Shown here: one piece after another, positions 44,227-52,755 of the stretch
How the letters are laid out: the number at the start of each line of letters is the position of its first letter
Position numbering within the stretch: the first letter of the stretch is position 1
DNA from: an uncultured Bacilli bacterium
GTDB taxonomy: Bacteria; Bacillota_I; Bacilli_A; RF39; UBA660
Reading direction: 5' to 3'
Assembly: GCA_934098665.1 (NCBI GenBank)
Contig: CAKOOO010000001.1
Location: 1-64,000 of the forward strand
DNA length: 64,000 nucleotides
Notes under the pieces: model-generated
The model's input: the letters and a program-made list of their open reading frames with translations, nothing else
Database searches by the model: none
Told to the model about the DNA's origin: nothing
Translations under genes and position numbers: made by a program

Positions 44227-45118
44227 TATTATTCCTTTCTATAATTTCTTTAACAGGATTATATGTAGTCCTATAAATATCTAATATACCATATTTTTGT
44301 AATAATTCAAGATGTCTTTTGGTAGGATATCCTTTATGTTTTTTTAGTTCATACTCTGGATGCAATTTATCTATTTCATCCATTATATGGTCTCTTGTTA
44401 CCTTTGCAAGAACTGATGCAGCGGCAATTGTTATACTTTTGGCATCACCTTTTATTATTGCTAAAGCATTTTCTCTTTTAAGGTCCATAGCATCTGTTAT
44501 GATAAAATCTGGTTTTACATCTAAATTGTCAACTGCCTCATTCATTCCAAGTCTTGAGGATTCTAAAATATTTATTTCGTCAATTTTTTTATTATCAATA
44601 ATACTTATACTATAACTTATGGCATCTTTTTTTATTATGTCAAAATATTTTTCTCTTTGTTTTTCAGAAAGTTTTTTAGAATCTGTTAACCCAGGAAGAT
44701 TATAATCATTTGGAAGTACTACACTTGCACATACTACAGGTCCACATAAGGGGCCCCTTCCTGCTTCATCACAACCCGCAATTAAATTATAACCTTTTTC
44801 ATGTAAAACATTTTCAAAGTGATGATTATCTTTCATTAAAATTAAATCATTTATTTTTCTTTTAATAGTTTTATTTGTTTCTTTTTCATATAATGAATTT
44901 AAACTTTCAATATTAAAACCATGAATAGTTTCATAATCACAAGATGAATTTACCACGTTAATAAGTTCATTATCTATTTTTTCTTCACCCATTAAAAAGA
45001 TATAATCACACTCTTTTATAATTTTGTAAAATAATAATGCAGTAGACCCTGTAATTATATATTTATCTTTATCTATATCTAAATTATTTAAAATGTTAAT
45101 TATCTGTTTTTTCTTCAT
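44213..45118 (-). CDS. rnhB: Ribonuclease HII with N-terminal nucleotidyltransferase-like extension
   Basis: Residues about 110-301 are RNase HII: LIAGCDEAGRGPLCGPVVCA (metal-binding DE), LTDSKKLSEKQRE, FIITDAMDL, SITIAAASVLAKVTRDHIM and HKGYPTKRHLELL. The enzyme nicks RNA in RNA/DNA hybrids and at misincorporated ribonucleotides. The first about 100 residues are extra. They read KYIITGSTALLFYKIIKECD, then YIFLMGEEKIDN, which resembles the start of a nucleotidyltransferase fold (G-S/T-A-x2 helix, then a strand), though the DxD-type metal site is not convincing. It overlaps both neighbours. Confidence 0.92.
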   Translation of the reverse strand: MKKKQIINILNNLDIDKDKYIITGSTALLFYKIIKECDYIFLMGEEKIDNELINVVNSSCDYETIHGFNIESLNSLYEKETNKTIKRKINDLILMKDNHHFENVLHEKGYNLIAGCDEAGRGPLCGPVVCASVVLPNDYNLPGLTDSKKLSEKQREKYFDIIKKDAISYSISIIDNKKIDEINILESSRLGMNEAVDNLDVKPDFIITDAMDLKRENALAIIKGDAKSITIAAASVLAKVTRDHIMDEIDKLHPEYELKKHKGYPTKRHLELLQKYGILDIYRTTYNPVKEIIERNNNEIK

Positions 45119-45956
45119 CTAGAGTAATTCCTTTTATTTTTCCCCCAATAAAATCATTATATATTCTTTCACTTACTTTTGTAAAGTCAGTTTCATTATT
45201 TTTAGTAAATCCCCATTTTAAAGATAATTTATCAAAAATTTCTATTACATCATTTCCATTAACATTATAAATATCCTTTAAAATGTTTGGATAATTTTTG
45301 ATATAAAAACTTATTATATAACTTGCTATATCATTAATATTTAATACTTCTTTTTTAATAGACCCAATAGAGGCCATATTATAAGCATAAGTCATATTAT
45401 CAAGTTTAGGCCATAATATTCCCGGAGAGTCTAAAAGTGTTATACCATATTTTGTAGGAAGAAAATTTAAAGTTTTTGTTACACCTGGTTTATTTCCTAC
45501 ATTTTGGACTTTTTTACCTACCATATTATTTATTAAAGTAGATTTACCTACATTTGGAATACCTATTACTAAAGCCTTTATTTCTTTTTGTTTTAAACCT
45601 TTACTTTTCCTTTTTTCCTGAATATATGATGTACATTTTTTTGTAGCGTCAAAAAGTTTTTTAAAATCTTTATTGTTTTTTAAATCAAGTAGTAAAACTT
45701 CATAACCTAAATTTTGATAAAATGAAACAAAATAATTTGTTTTCTTTTCATCACATAAATCTTTTTTAGTCATAACAAGTATTTTAGTTTTACCCTTTAT
45801 TATTTCATTTATATCCTTTATCATCGTAGATAATGGACATCTTGCATCGACAACTACATAAACTATATCAATTAAATTAATATTTTCAAGTATTTGTCTT
45901 TTTGTTTTAGCCATATGTCCTGGATAATAGTTTATTTTTGTTATATTTTCATCCAT
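45096..45956 (-). CDS. rbgA: Ribosome biogenesis GTPase RbgA/YlqF
   Basis: This is a circularly permuted GTPase of 286 residues that acts in 50S assembly. The G4 motif comes first (ILVMTKKDLCDE), followed by VIGIPNVGKSTLINNMVGKK (G1), GNKPGVTKTLNF (G2), LLDSPGILWP (G3), and the C-terminal ANTAR-like helical domain. The start NYYPGHMAKTKRQI is typical. ATG 45956 is chosen over 45986 because AAGGAAGTG precedes it. Confidence 0.94.
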   Translation of the reverse strand: MDENITKINYYPGHMAKTKRQILENINLIDIVYVVVDARCPLSTMIKDINEIIKGKTKILVMTKKDLCDEKKTNYFVSFYQNLGYEVLLLDLKNNKDFKKLFDATKKCTSYIQEKRKSKGLKQKEIKALVIGIPNVGKSTLINNMVGKKVQNVGNKPGVTKTLNFLPTKYGITLLDSPGILWPKLDNMTYAYNMASIGSIKKEVLNINDIASYIISFYIKNYPNILKDIYNVNGNDVIEIFDKLSLKWGFTKNNETDFTKVSERIYNDFIGGKIKGITLDEEKTDN

Positions 45957-45986
45957 TTTATTCACTTCCTTTTTATTTAGTTTCAT

Positions 45987-46523
45987 TTTAAAAAAATACT
46001 TTCTAATTACACTTTTTAACTAAATGATATTATATCATTGTTTTGTCTTTTAATAAAGTCTAATGCTTTAAAATATTTATCTTCGCATTCCGCAATTTCA
46101 TCAAACTATTGAATTGCTAACTCAGTATCACAAAACTTCCGTTTCACCGATATTCTCTCCGAGCTACACCCATTACTTGTGTCTGTGGCTGTGCAGGAGT
46201 ATCTTTAATAATGCACTATCTCTAACAGGAATGTACTTGATGAATGTGTATCAAATTTTCAAAAAATATTTCTTGCTCTTCTAAAAATAAAATAAAAAGG
46301 TGTAGAAAGTATTAACTTTCTCTCACCTGTTTCCACACTCAAATTTAACTTTTAAAGTCATAATTTCTATAGAATTATAATATAGAAATATTGCTACCTC
46401 TTATGAAAAATTAACTAATAATGCGTTTATCATCATTCATCATCTTCATTACTAAAAATCTCGTTTGCTATAGCAATTACTGCCATTACATCCGTAAATC
46501 TAAAATGATTAAATTATCTTTTT
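45987..46523. other. Gene-poor region with decayed sequence
   Basis: No intact gene is seen. At 46016-46260 the minus strand reads fragments such as PAQPQTQVMGVARREYR and, in another frame, FDEIAECEDKYFKALDFIKR, interrupted by stops. It looks like a decayed gene of unknown family. A hairpin (AGGTG...GAAAGT/ACTTTC...CACCT, about 46291-46328) with T-rich sequence on minus may be a terminator. The rest is AT-rich with no signal recognised. Confidence 0.4.
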
Positions 46524-46831
46524 TTATGTTTTAAAAAAAAACAAAATATAGTTTTCTTCAAAAAAATATTTAATTAAAAAATAATCACTAGCATACTTAT
46601 CAAAAATATAAATCATAACTTCATTTTTTCCATAAACCTCTTTAGGTACCTTTATCCTCTGATTAACATTAAACATTCCATCAGTTACTTTGTCTTTGAA
46701 AGTGAAAGTCCTCTATCAAACACATCCGTAACACTTAAATAGCACACAAATATTCCCACTAAAACTGTACAAATAGATATAATTATTACTGAATACTTTT
46801 TTCTTTCAATTAAATTCTTATAATATTTCAT
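46524..46831 (-). pseudogene. Frameshifted small membrane protein
   Basis: After AAAGGTTG and ATG 46831, the frame encodes MKYYKNLIERKKYSVIIISI with a membrane helix, up to VTDVFDRGLS, then reaches a stop. The +1 frame goes on with FKDKVTDGMFNVNQRIKVPK and KNEVMIYIFDKYASDYFLIK. Together they form one protein of about 100 residues broken by a frameshift near 46696. No family is recognised. Confidence 0.55.
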
Positions 46832-46880
46832 AATTTACAACCTTTCCCTCTACTCTAATAATATTCCATCATTAAATAAT

Positions 46881-46908
46881 AAAAAAAGATAGACATTTAC
46901 GTCTATCT
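46881..46908 (-). terminator. Terminator of the cell-wall-anchored protein gene
   Basis: AGATAGAC/GTCTATCT forms an eight-base-pair stem with a six-base loop, followed by six T on the minus strand. Confidence 0.85.
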
Positions 46909-48733
46909 AGTTATTAAATTTTCTTTTATAAAGTACTGCTCCAGCAAGTCCTAATAATGACACACCGGTAGTAATAATCCAAGTACTAACATTATCTAAT
47001 GTATTAGGATTTTCCAAATTATTACCACCAATAACATACGTACTAAAATGATCAGTTTCAAATACTAAATAATCACCTTCTATTTTTACATCATGTTTCT
47101 CTATCTCACCATTATCTTTAACATAATAAGCAGTTAAATCTAATTTTCTAAGTTCATCATTAAGAGGTACATAAACCTTAAATACACCATTTTCTAATTT
47201 AGAAATATTTTTATTTATTGAATCAGAAAATAATTTTAAATCTACTACTAAACCATTATTAATATTTACTTTCTTTAAGAACTCTTTATATTCATCACTT
47301 TTAGCATCAATAACTACCGTATTAATTTTAGAATCTAGTGGCACTTCTGAAGAATCAGTTTTAATTGAAATATCAGTTAAAGCATCTACTGTATTCATTA
47401 CAGGTGTTCTCATTTTTGATGAATCCTTAGCAATAAAATAATAATATTCTTCTTCACCAATAGTAACTTTATAGTATTCACCAAGTGTTTTATTAACATC
47501 AACTATATCTTTTAAAGATAATCCTCCAAAATCATTAATATCAGCAATTTGTCCAGCATATTCTATTTTTACATTTGCTTTTGGAATATATTTATTAACT
47601 CTATCTAAAGCCGCTTTAATATAAGCTTCTCTAGTATTTTCGGTTTCATCTGGTACATATAAAACGTTATTTTGTTTTACACCAGTAGTATCAACATAAG
47701 AATATATAACTCCATCAAATAATAGATTTAAGAAACCAAAACAACCACTTGTAAATTGATCATCCCATCCAGCTCTTGTGTCTAACTTAGTTCCAATATT
47801 CATATATCCAATCTTATTTTGAAATTCAGAAGAATAATTAATTATTGAATTAACTGAATCAATCCACTCTCCAAAACTAGGAAAAGCATATTTATAATTA
47901 ATTGTTTCTAAATCTTCCATCAAAAATAAATGGTCTTCTATATTTTGATTATCAACTACAAACGTCTTAGCATAACCATCTAATCTATTTTTTATTTTTA
48001 AATTAGGTGTTGCAAATTCAAAAGTAGTTTCGTAAGTCTTTTTTCTATAAGTTTTTACCTTATCAGAGATATTAATCATGCATTTATTTTTCTCATAGCA
48101 TCCACCAAAAATACTATATTTATCAGTATCATATTTACTCAAAGCTGAAGTAATAGCTGTATCAGAAAATATAGAATCATCTAGTGGATCAACACTAGCA
48201 ACTTTTACTTTACCATCTTTAAGCATAGAATTATATATTGCATCCATTTCGGTAAAATCAAAATTATCGTTAAAGTTAAATCTTGTAATATCAAAATAAA
48301 TATCCCTATCATCTAATGTATATTTACTATACATATTTCTTAATGTCTTATTATCAGCATCTACTAGCTTGCTTTCCATCATACTGTTGCCATCTTCACC
48401 ACTGATTGTTACACCAGCCATAAGCTCTGCACCAGTATAAGTTTTCTTAAAATTCTTAAAGTCTGATGTTAATGTGTAAGTATACTCTTCATCAGCATTA
48501 AGATTAAAACCAGTAATAACAAATGAATACTTGCTGCCCTCTTGACCATTCATTGAATATTCAATATACTCACCAATATTAGTAACAGCACTGTATGAAG
48601 CACTACCTCCCATATCATTTTGCCCATTACACTTAATATCGCTGTAAGTTATATAAGATTCATCAGCAAATACTATTGTCGGCAAAAATAAAATAGCAAC
48701 CAAAATCCCTAAAAAGTGTTTTACCCTTTTCAT
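46907..48733 (-). CDS. Secreted cell-wall-anchored surface protein (608 aa)
   Basis: It has a signal peptide (KRVKHFLGILVAILFLPTIV, cut near FADES). The extracellular part is beta-rich and ends in an Ig-like domain with VFETDHFSTYVIGG. The C-terminus is a sortase-type sorting signal: NPNTLDN, a hydrophobic helix (WIITTGVSLLGLAGAVLY) and the basic tail KRKFNN. The NPxTxDN-like motif differs from LPXTG, so a dedicated sortase is expected elsewhere. The function of the middle part is unknown. AGGAGGATGAA precedes the ATG. Confidence 0.8.
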   Translation of the reverse strand: MKRVKHFLGILVAILFLPTIVFADESYITYSDIKCNGQNDMGGSASYSAVTNIGEYIEYSMNGQEGSKYSFVITGFNLNADEEYTYTLTSDFKNFKKTYTGAELMAGVTISGEDGNSMMESKLVDADNKTLRNMYSKYTLDDRDIYFDITRFNFNDNFDFTEMDAIYNSMLKDGKVKVASVDPLDDSIFSDTAITSALSKYDTDKYSIFGGCYEKNKCMINISDKVKTYRKKTYETTFEFATPNLKIKNRLDGYAKTFVVDNQNIEDHLFLMEDLETINYKYAFPSFGEWIDSVNSIINYSSEFQNKIGYMNIGTKLDTRAGWDDQFTSGCFGFLNLLFDGVIYSYVDTTGVKQNNVLYVPDETENTREAYIKAALDRVNKYIPKANVKIEYAGQIADINDFGGLSLKDIVDVNKTLGEYYKVTIGEEEYYYFIAKDSSKMRTPVMNTVDALTDISIKTDSSEVPLDSKINTVVIDAKSDEYKEFLKKVNINNGLVVDLKLFSDSINKNISKLENGVFKVYVPLNDELRKLDLTAYYVKDNGEIEKHDVKIEGDYLVFETDHFSTYVIGGNNLENPNTLDNVSTWIITTGVSLLGLAGAVLYKRKFNN

Positions 48734-48781
48734 TTCATCCTCCTATAATAATAGGGTAACACATATTATTAATTTAATCAA

Positions 48782-49159
48782 TTACCAAATTAAAGAGCAG
48801 ACGTCAAATCTGATTTTACTTAATTGTGTTGCTCTTAATGAATTTACTCTATATCCAACTGATATTATGGCATCTAAATTATAAAATTCAATATTTCTCT
48901 TAACACTTCTATTTTCTTCTTTTTGAACTAATTCTATTTTGGAATAAGTTGAATCTTTATCTAACTCATTTTCATTATAGATATTAATTAAATGCTTTGC
49001 TATTGCCGGTTGTTCTACATTAAATAATTCCGCAATAGTTTTTTGAGTCATCCATAAAGTTTCATTTTCATATCTTACTTGTATGCCTTTGTCTTTTTCT
49101 TGAAGTTTGAATGTTATAAATTTTTCAGTGCTACTTCTAATTATTAAATCTTTTGCCAT
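48782..49159 (-). pseudogene. RhuM-family protein, truncated
   Basis: The N-terminal RhuM features are clear (VRYENETLWMTQKTIAELFN; VEQPAIAKHLINIY; FYNLDAIISVGYRVNSLRAT). After LRATQ the sequence leaves the family and stops, where RhuM would continue with FRQWATxxLREF for about 200 residues. RhuM proteins are DNA-binding accessory proteins found near mobile elements. This is a broken copy. Confidence 0.75.
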
Positions 49160-49340
49160 TGTTATCATCTTCTTTGTCTAAAATAATAGTTTCCCATAAA
49201 TCACTCTTACATAATTTTTATTAAAAATTGTAAAAAGGATTTTAATTAAAAGTTTTATAAAATAAGGGGTTTTAAGAGAGTTTATATAAGTCGTTCTTTA
49301 CCAGTTGATTAAACTTTTATTAAACCCCATACCATTATTT

Positions 49341-50195
49341 TCACTCATTTTTTTCACCTTCTTTATTGTTTCCTAATAATTTTATCTTTTCAGCATTATT
49401 AAGTATATCTAATTGATACTTTGCAATTTCATTTAATATTTCAAATCTCTCTTTCTTACTTTTTCCTTCCTTAATTAATTCAGCATTATGTGATTCTAAG
49501 TTTGATAATACTGTTAATTCATTTATTGAAGCATAATCTCTAACATTAGAATTCTTTGCTAAACTAGGATTAAGTTCTCTCCATTTTTTAGCCGTTGTAT
49601 TAAAGAGCACTACATTTAGAATATCAGCCTCTTCAGCATACTTTAACCATTCACTATCTTTATAATAGTTATTATCAGGCAATATATAGTTTTTAATTGC
49701 ATCGGTATGAATTAAATAATTGTTTTTAGTTAATATTCTTTTAACATCCCATTCTCTATTTTCATTTTCTAATGTCTTTAGTCTTTCAAATTCTTTTATC
49801 AAATATAATTTAAAAACAGGACTAATAGATGAAGCAAATTCAAAAGCAATATCTTTATGAGCATAAGTTCCGCCGTACTTACCACGTTTGGAATATATAC
49901 CAATTGCATTTGTTTTTTCACACCATTCAGTAACACTTAATGTAAATGTGTGAAGCCCTGCACTTTTTCTAAACCCGTCGAATTCGACGGAATTAAAATC
50001 TGGATTATAAATTGATTCCCAAGTTCCTAAAAATTCTAAAGTAATTCTATTTCTTAACCAGTTTCTTATAATGTCATCAGTTTTTGATTTTCCTTCTTTG
50101 TATTTACCAAAATCAGAAATGCAAATATAATCATTATCATTAATGCTTGTTATATTAACTTTTATATTTTGAACTTCAATTGTTTTATTTATCAT
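49341..50195 (-). CDS. KilA-N domain protein
   Basis: This 284-residue protein has a KilA-N DNA-binding domain in the first about 120 residues (ICISDFGKYK, WLRNRITLEFLGTWE, FTLSVTEWCEKTNAIGIYSK and GKYGGTYAHKDIAFEFASSI). A helical C-terminus follows. KilA-N proteins are common in phages and accessory loci and are mostly uncharacterised. GGAGGTGAATAT precedes the ATG. It lies between two RhuM remnants, which points to an accessory gene island. Confidence 0.85.
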   Translation of the reverse strand: MINKTIEVQNIKVNITSINDNDYICISDFGKYKEGKSKTDDIIRNWLRNRITLEFLGTWESIYNPDFNSVEFDGFRKSAGLHTFTLSVTEWCEKTNAIGIYSKRGKYGGTYAHKDIAFEFASSISPVFKLYLIKEFERLKTLENENREWDVKRILTKNNYLIHTDAIKNYILPDNNYYKDSEWLKYAEEADILNVVLFNTTAKKWRELNPSLAKNSNVRDYASINELTVLSNLESHNAELIKEGKSKKERFEILNEIAKYQLDILNNAEKIKLLGNNKEGEKNE

Positions 50196-50381
50196 ATATT
50201 CACCTCCACTAACTATTTTAATATAAATTACATAGGGGTTGAAACGTCGTAATCACCTCTCTATGTCTATCATAAATAATACCAAAATTACTATATTTTC
50301 ATCAAGTTTTAGTTGTTTTGCTCTTTATCTTGTTATAAAAACTATTTATTACTTTCCTCTAATAATAAATCAAAATCTGAT

Positions 50382-50758
50382 TTAAATAATTTCTGCAGTA
50401 GTTTGATGTGATACGGCAAAGTGCATTTTGTTTTGAAGCATTTTAAAAAATTTAATTGTTGTAGGAGATGTTTTATCATAATCCACACTTGTTGCATAAA
50501 AATCAGTAACTTTTTGATAAAATCGTCTTTCTGATAATCTTATTTCTCTTATTTCGGCAAGTAAAGAATCATAATAGTCTTCATCAAAGAACACACCATT
50601 TGCCATTCTTTTTTTTATCTATTATATAGTCTTTTTTTGAAAACTCTTTTAATATATAAGTTGCCCACCTTCTAAATTGGATGGCTCTATCTGAATTCAA
50701 ATATTAGAAATTCTGCACTACTACTTCTTACAATTAAATCTTTTGTCACTTTTATCAT
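50382..50758 (-). pseudogene. RhuM-family protein, frameshifted and internally deleted
   Basis: After AAAGGAG and ATG 50758 the frame reads VTKDLIVRSSSAEFLIFEF. It then loses the helix-turn-helix part and continues in another frame as RAIQFRRWATYILKEFSKKD. After a further shift it gives GVFFDEDYYDSLLAEIREIR, then RRFYQKVTDFYATSVDYD, then NKMHFAVSHQTTAEII. These are the start and the C-terminal half of RhuM. Confidence 0.75.
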
Positions 50759-50950
50759 CTCCTTTAACTAAAGTTTTTATATATTTATCACTTTTTTTAC
50801 CAGTTTTTATTGGCTTGTTGATTCCAACAACCCAATTTTTCATTATTACCTTTCTATTTATTTATGTTTGTTATATTTTCTTTCTAACTAACGCATCTTT
50901 CATAAATAAAGTATAGCACAGTTTTAAATTTAAAAAAAGAAAATAATTTT
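50759..50950. other. Intergenic region with a hairpin
   Basis: No gene is seen. At 50811-50833 TTGG-TTGTTG and CAACAA-CCAA can form a hairpin followed by T on the plus strand. Its role is unclear. Confidence 0.35.
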
Positions 50951-51460
50951 TTATAGGACTATTTTCTTTCCATTTTCACAATGCGTAAAAAAATTTTTTA
51001 CATTAATTCCATATTTAGGTTTTTCATATTCATAAATAGCTAAATACTCTTTATTAAATTTGTCTATATTATTACCTTTTATAAAATTATTTTTTATGTC
51101 ATTTAAGGCATCTTTTTCATTTTGATACTCATATATTCCTTTATATTTTTCAAAAGCATGTTCAAAATAATAAAATTTATCATCCTTTTCATAAATTAAA
51201 AAAGCATGAGTTGGACAAGTAATTTTTGTATAATAAACTATAAAATAAGTTTTAACTTTATAATTATACTTTTCAAATAAATATCTTTGAAGTTCAACTT
51301 GGTCCCAACATACACCAGTCATAGTATTTAAAAGTTCTTTTGGTGACTGAAGTTTATATAATTTTGCAAAGTCATCATCAATAATAGTATGAACATTACC
51401 ATTTTTATCTACATAACCATAACTAATATTTTCTAGAATATTCATAATATCAATTTCCAT
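50951..51460 (-). CDS. Transglutaminase-like/papain-fold candidate (169 aa)
   Basis: This is a cytosolic-type protein without a signal peptide. TMTGVCWDQVELQRYLFEK supplies a Cys at the start of a helix, CPTHAFLIYEKDDKFYYFEH supplies His and a following acidic/His site. This Cys-His-acid order is that of transglutaminase-like and papain-like folds. The exact family and substrate are not recognised. AAAGGGTGATATT precedes the ATG. It sits beside the CotY/CotZ-like gene on the same strand, so cross-linking of coat proteins can be imagined but is not shown. Confidence 0.5.
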   Translation of the reverse strand: MEIDIMNILENISYGYVDKNGNVHTIIDDDFAKLYKLQSPKELLNTMTGVCWDQVELQRYLFEKYNYKVKTYFIVYYTKITCPTHAFLIYEKDDKFYYFEHAFEKYKGIYEYQNEKDALNDIKNNFIKGNNIDKFNKEYLAIYEYEKPKYGINVKNFFTHCENGKKIVL

Positions 51461-51499
51461 AATATCACCCTTTACAAAAATATTTTATCATAAATTTGC

Positions 51500-51526
51500 A
51501 AAATAAAAAGCCCTAACTTGGGCTTT
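51500..51526 (-). terminator. Terminator of the CotY/CotZ-like gene
   Basis: AAAGCCC/GGGCTTT forms a seven-base-pair stem with a six-base loop, followed on minus by TTATTTT. Confidence 0.8.
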
Positions 51527-51532
51527 AAGTAA

Positions 51533-51970
51533 TTAACAAACGCAGTCTACATAGCAATCAGTTAAGCATCTAATGCAACATAGACAAGAGCAGTCCATTG
51601 TGAAAAATGAATTTGTGGAAACATATGGATTTAAAGAAGTTTCATCTGGATTTGTAGCAAGAACTCTAAATGTACAACAATTTCCTTCGATTTTTTCAAC
51701 CCTAAATACTGTAGAGCATGTATCACTTGAAGTACCTGCCGGACAAGCTACAGCCTCTTTAGCTACTGGCATTGACCAAGGCTGTCCATTTGCACAACAT
51801 GTATAAAGCATTACTGGTCTTGTATTACAAATAAGGCAGTTTGCACCCCCACCAAGCATTGGTCTATCACATGTATCTAAACAGTTTTCAGGGCAAGCAT
51901 TATCTTGAAGCACAAGAATAACTGATAGTATTTCATTTATGCAATTACCGCTTTTTTTTGCGTTATTCAT
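51533..51970 (-). CDS. CotY/CotZ-like cysteine-rich spore coat protein
   Basis: The 145 residues contain 18 or more cysteines. The pattern resembles the CotZ family: NCINEILSVILVLQDNACPE, then STVFRVEKIEGNCCTFRVLA, then FFTMDCSCLCCIRCLTDCYV. In Bacillus, CotY and CotZ form the disulfide-bonded crust of the spore. A sigma-K-like promoter lies upstream and a terminator follows. AGAGGGTG precedes the ATG. Confidence 0.75.
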   Translation of the reverse strand: MNNAKKSGNCINEILSVILVLQDNACPENCLDTCDRPMLGGGANCLICNTRPVMLYTCCANGQPWSMPVAKEAVACPAGTSSDTCSTVFRVEKIEGNCCTFRVLATNPDETSLNPYVSTNSFFTMDCSCLCCIRCLTDCYVDCVC

Positions 51971-52001
51971 AAAATAATCACCCTCTCTTTTACTTTCATT
52001 A

Positions 52002-52028
52002 TAATTTATGTGAAAAAATATAAAACGT
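52002..52028 (-). promoter_or_regulatory. Sigma-K-like promoter of the CotY/CotZ-like gene
   Basis: On the minus strand, AC (52027-52028), 16 bases, then CATAAATTA (52002-52010). This fits the mother-cell sigma-K consensus AC-N16/17-CATANNNTA. Confidence 0.55.
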
Positions 52029-52030
52029 GA

Positions 52031-52059
52031 TTTACATAAATAAAATATTTTGATAAAAT
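52031..52059 (+). promoter_or_regulatory. Vegetative-type promoter of the EIIB-like gene
   Basis: TTTACA (52031-52036), 17 bases, TAAAAT (52054-52059), reading on plus, divergent from the coat gene promoter. Confidence 0.6.
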
Positions 52060-52075
52060 TACTATTGGAGGAAAT

Positions 52076-52399
52076 ATGTTAAATAATATTTATGTACAAT
52101 ATGCTATTATAGCAATTATTATCACATTAATTGTGTTAGTGGTTTTAAAATTAAGAAAGAAAAACTTTAATATTGAAGCAAATAAACTTATTACCTATCT
52201 TGGTGGTAAAGATAATATAATTAATGCAGAATGTAATATGAGTAGATTTAAAGTCATTTTAAAAGATACCTCTGTAGTGGATAAAGAAGGTATTCAAAGA
52301 CTTGGTGCTCAAGGAATTGTAGAAATTGATAACCAACTTAAAATAATTTTTGGTAAAGATGCCAAAGCACTTAAAAAATATATTAGCGATATTGTCTAA
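52076..52399 (+). CDS. Membrane-anchored PTS EIIB-like protein without the catalytic cysteine
   Basis: One N-terminal membrane helix (about 7-26) is followed by a glucose-type EIIB domain (LITYLGGKDNIINAECNMSR, then DKEGIQRLGAQGIVEIDNQL, then KIIFGKDAKALKKYI). In the phosphorylation site the family has C-I-T-R. Here the aligned residues are N-M-S-R, with a Cys one position earlier, so phosphotransfer is unlikely by the usual mechanism. A regulatory or scaffold role is inference. GGAGG precedes the ATG. Confidence 0.7.
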   Translation: MLNNIYVQYAIIAIIITLIVLVVLKLRKKNFNIEANKLITYLGGKDNIINAECNMSRFKVILKDTSVVDKEGIQRLGAQGIVEIDNQLKIIFGKDAKALKKYISDIV

Positions 52400-52408
52400 T
52401 ATATTTTT

Positions 52409-52699
52409 TTATAACTTAATAATATTTTTTATATCACTAATTTTAATTTTTTCATTAGTAATAGTAAGTAAATAATTATCTGTTTTACCTACGACAGTGG
52501 CTTCTTTAACATCACTTTCTAAAAAAATCTTACATCTTGATTTATAAACAAAATTTTTCGAAGAAAAAATATCATTAATCTTTGCTTTAATACTTTTACT
52601 ATTATCCTCTAAAAAAGATGATTTTCCATAAAACCTATCTTGTGAATTATTAAGTTTCTTTTTAATTTCAAAAGCAGATACACTTGGTAATTTGTCCAT
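52409..52699 (-). CDS. Hypothetical protein (96 aa) near spore coat genes
   Basis: No family is recognised. It is a small basic protein: SAFEIKKKLNNSQDRFYGKS and a beta-rich end KEATVVGKTDNYLLTITN. GGGTGAAG precedes ATG 52699; an upstream GTG at 52708 is less likely. CATATATTA upstream fits a sigma-K -10, but no AC is found at the right distance. Confidence 0.5.
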   Translation of the reverse strand: MDKLPSVSAFEIKKKLNNSQDRFYGKSSFLEDNSKSIKAKINDIFSSKNFVYKSRCKIFLESDVKEATVVGKTDNYLLTITNEKIKISDIKNIIKL

Positions 52700-52755
52700 T
52701 TTCTTCACCCACTATAATATATGATATTTTTTTAAAATTAGACAATAATATAATT

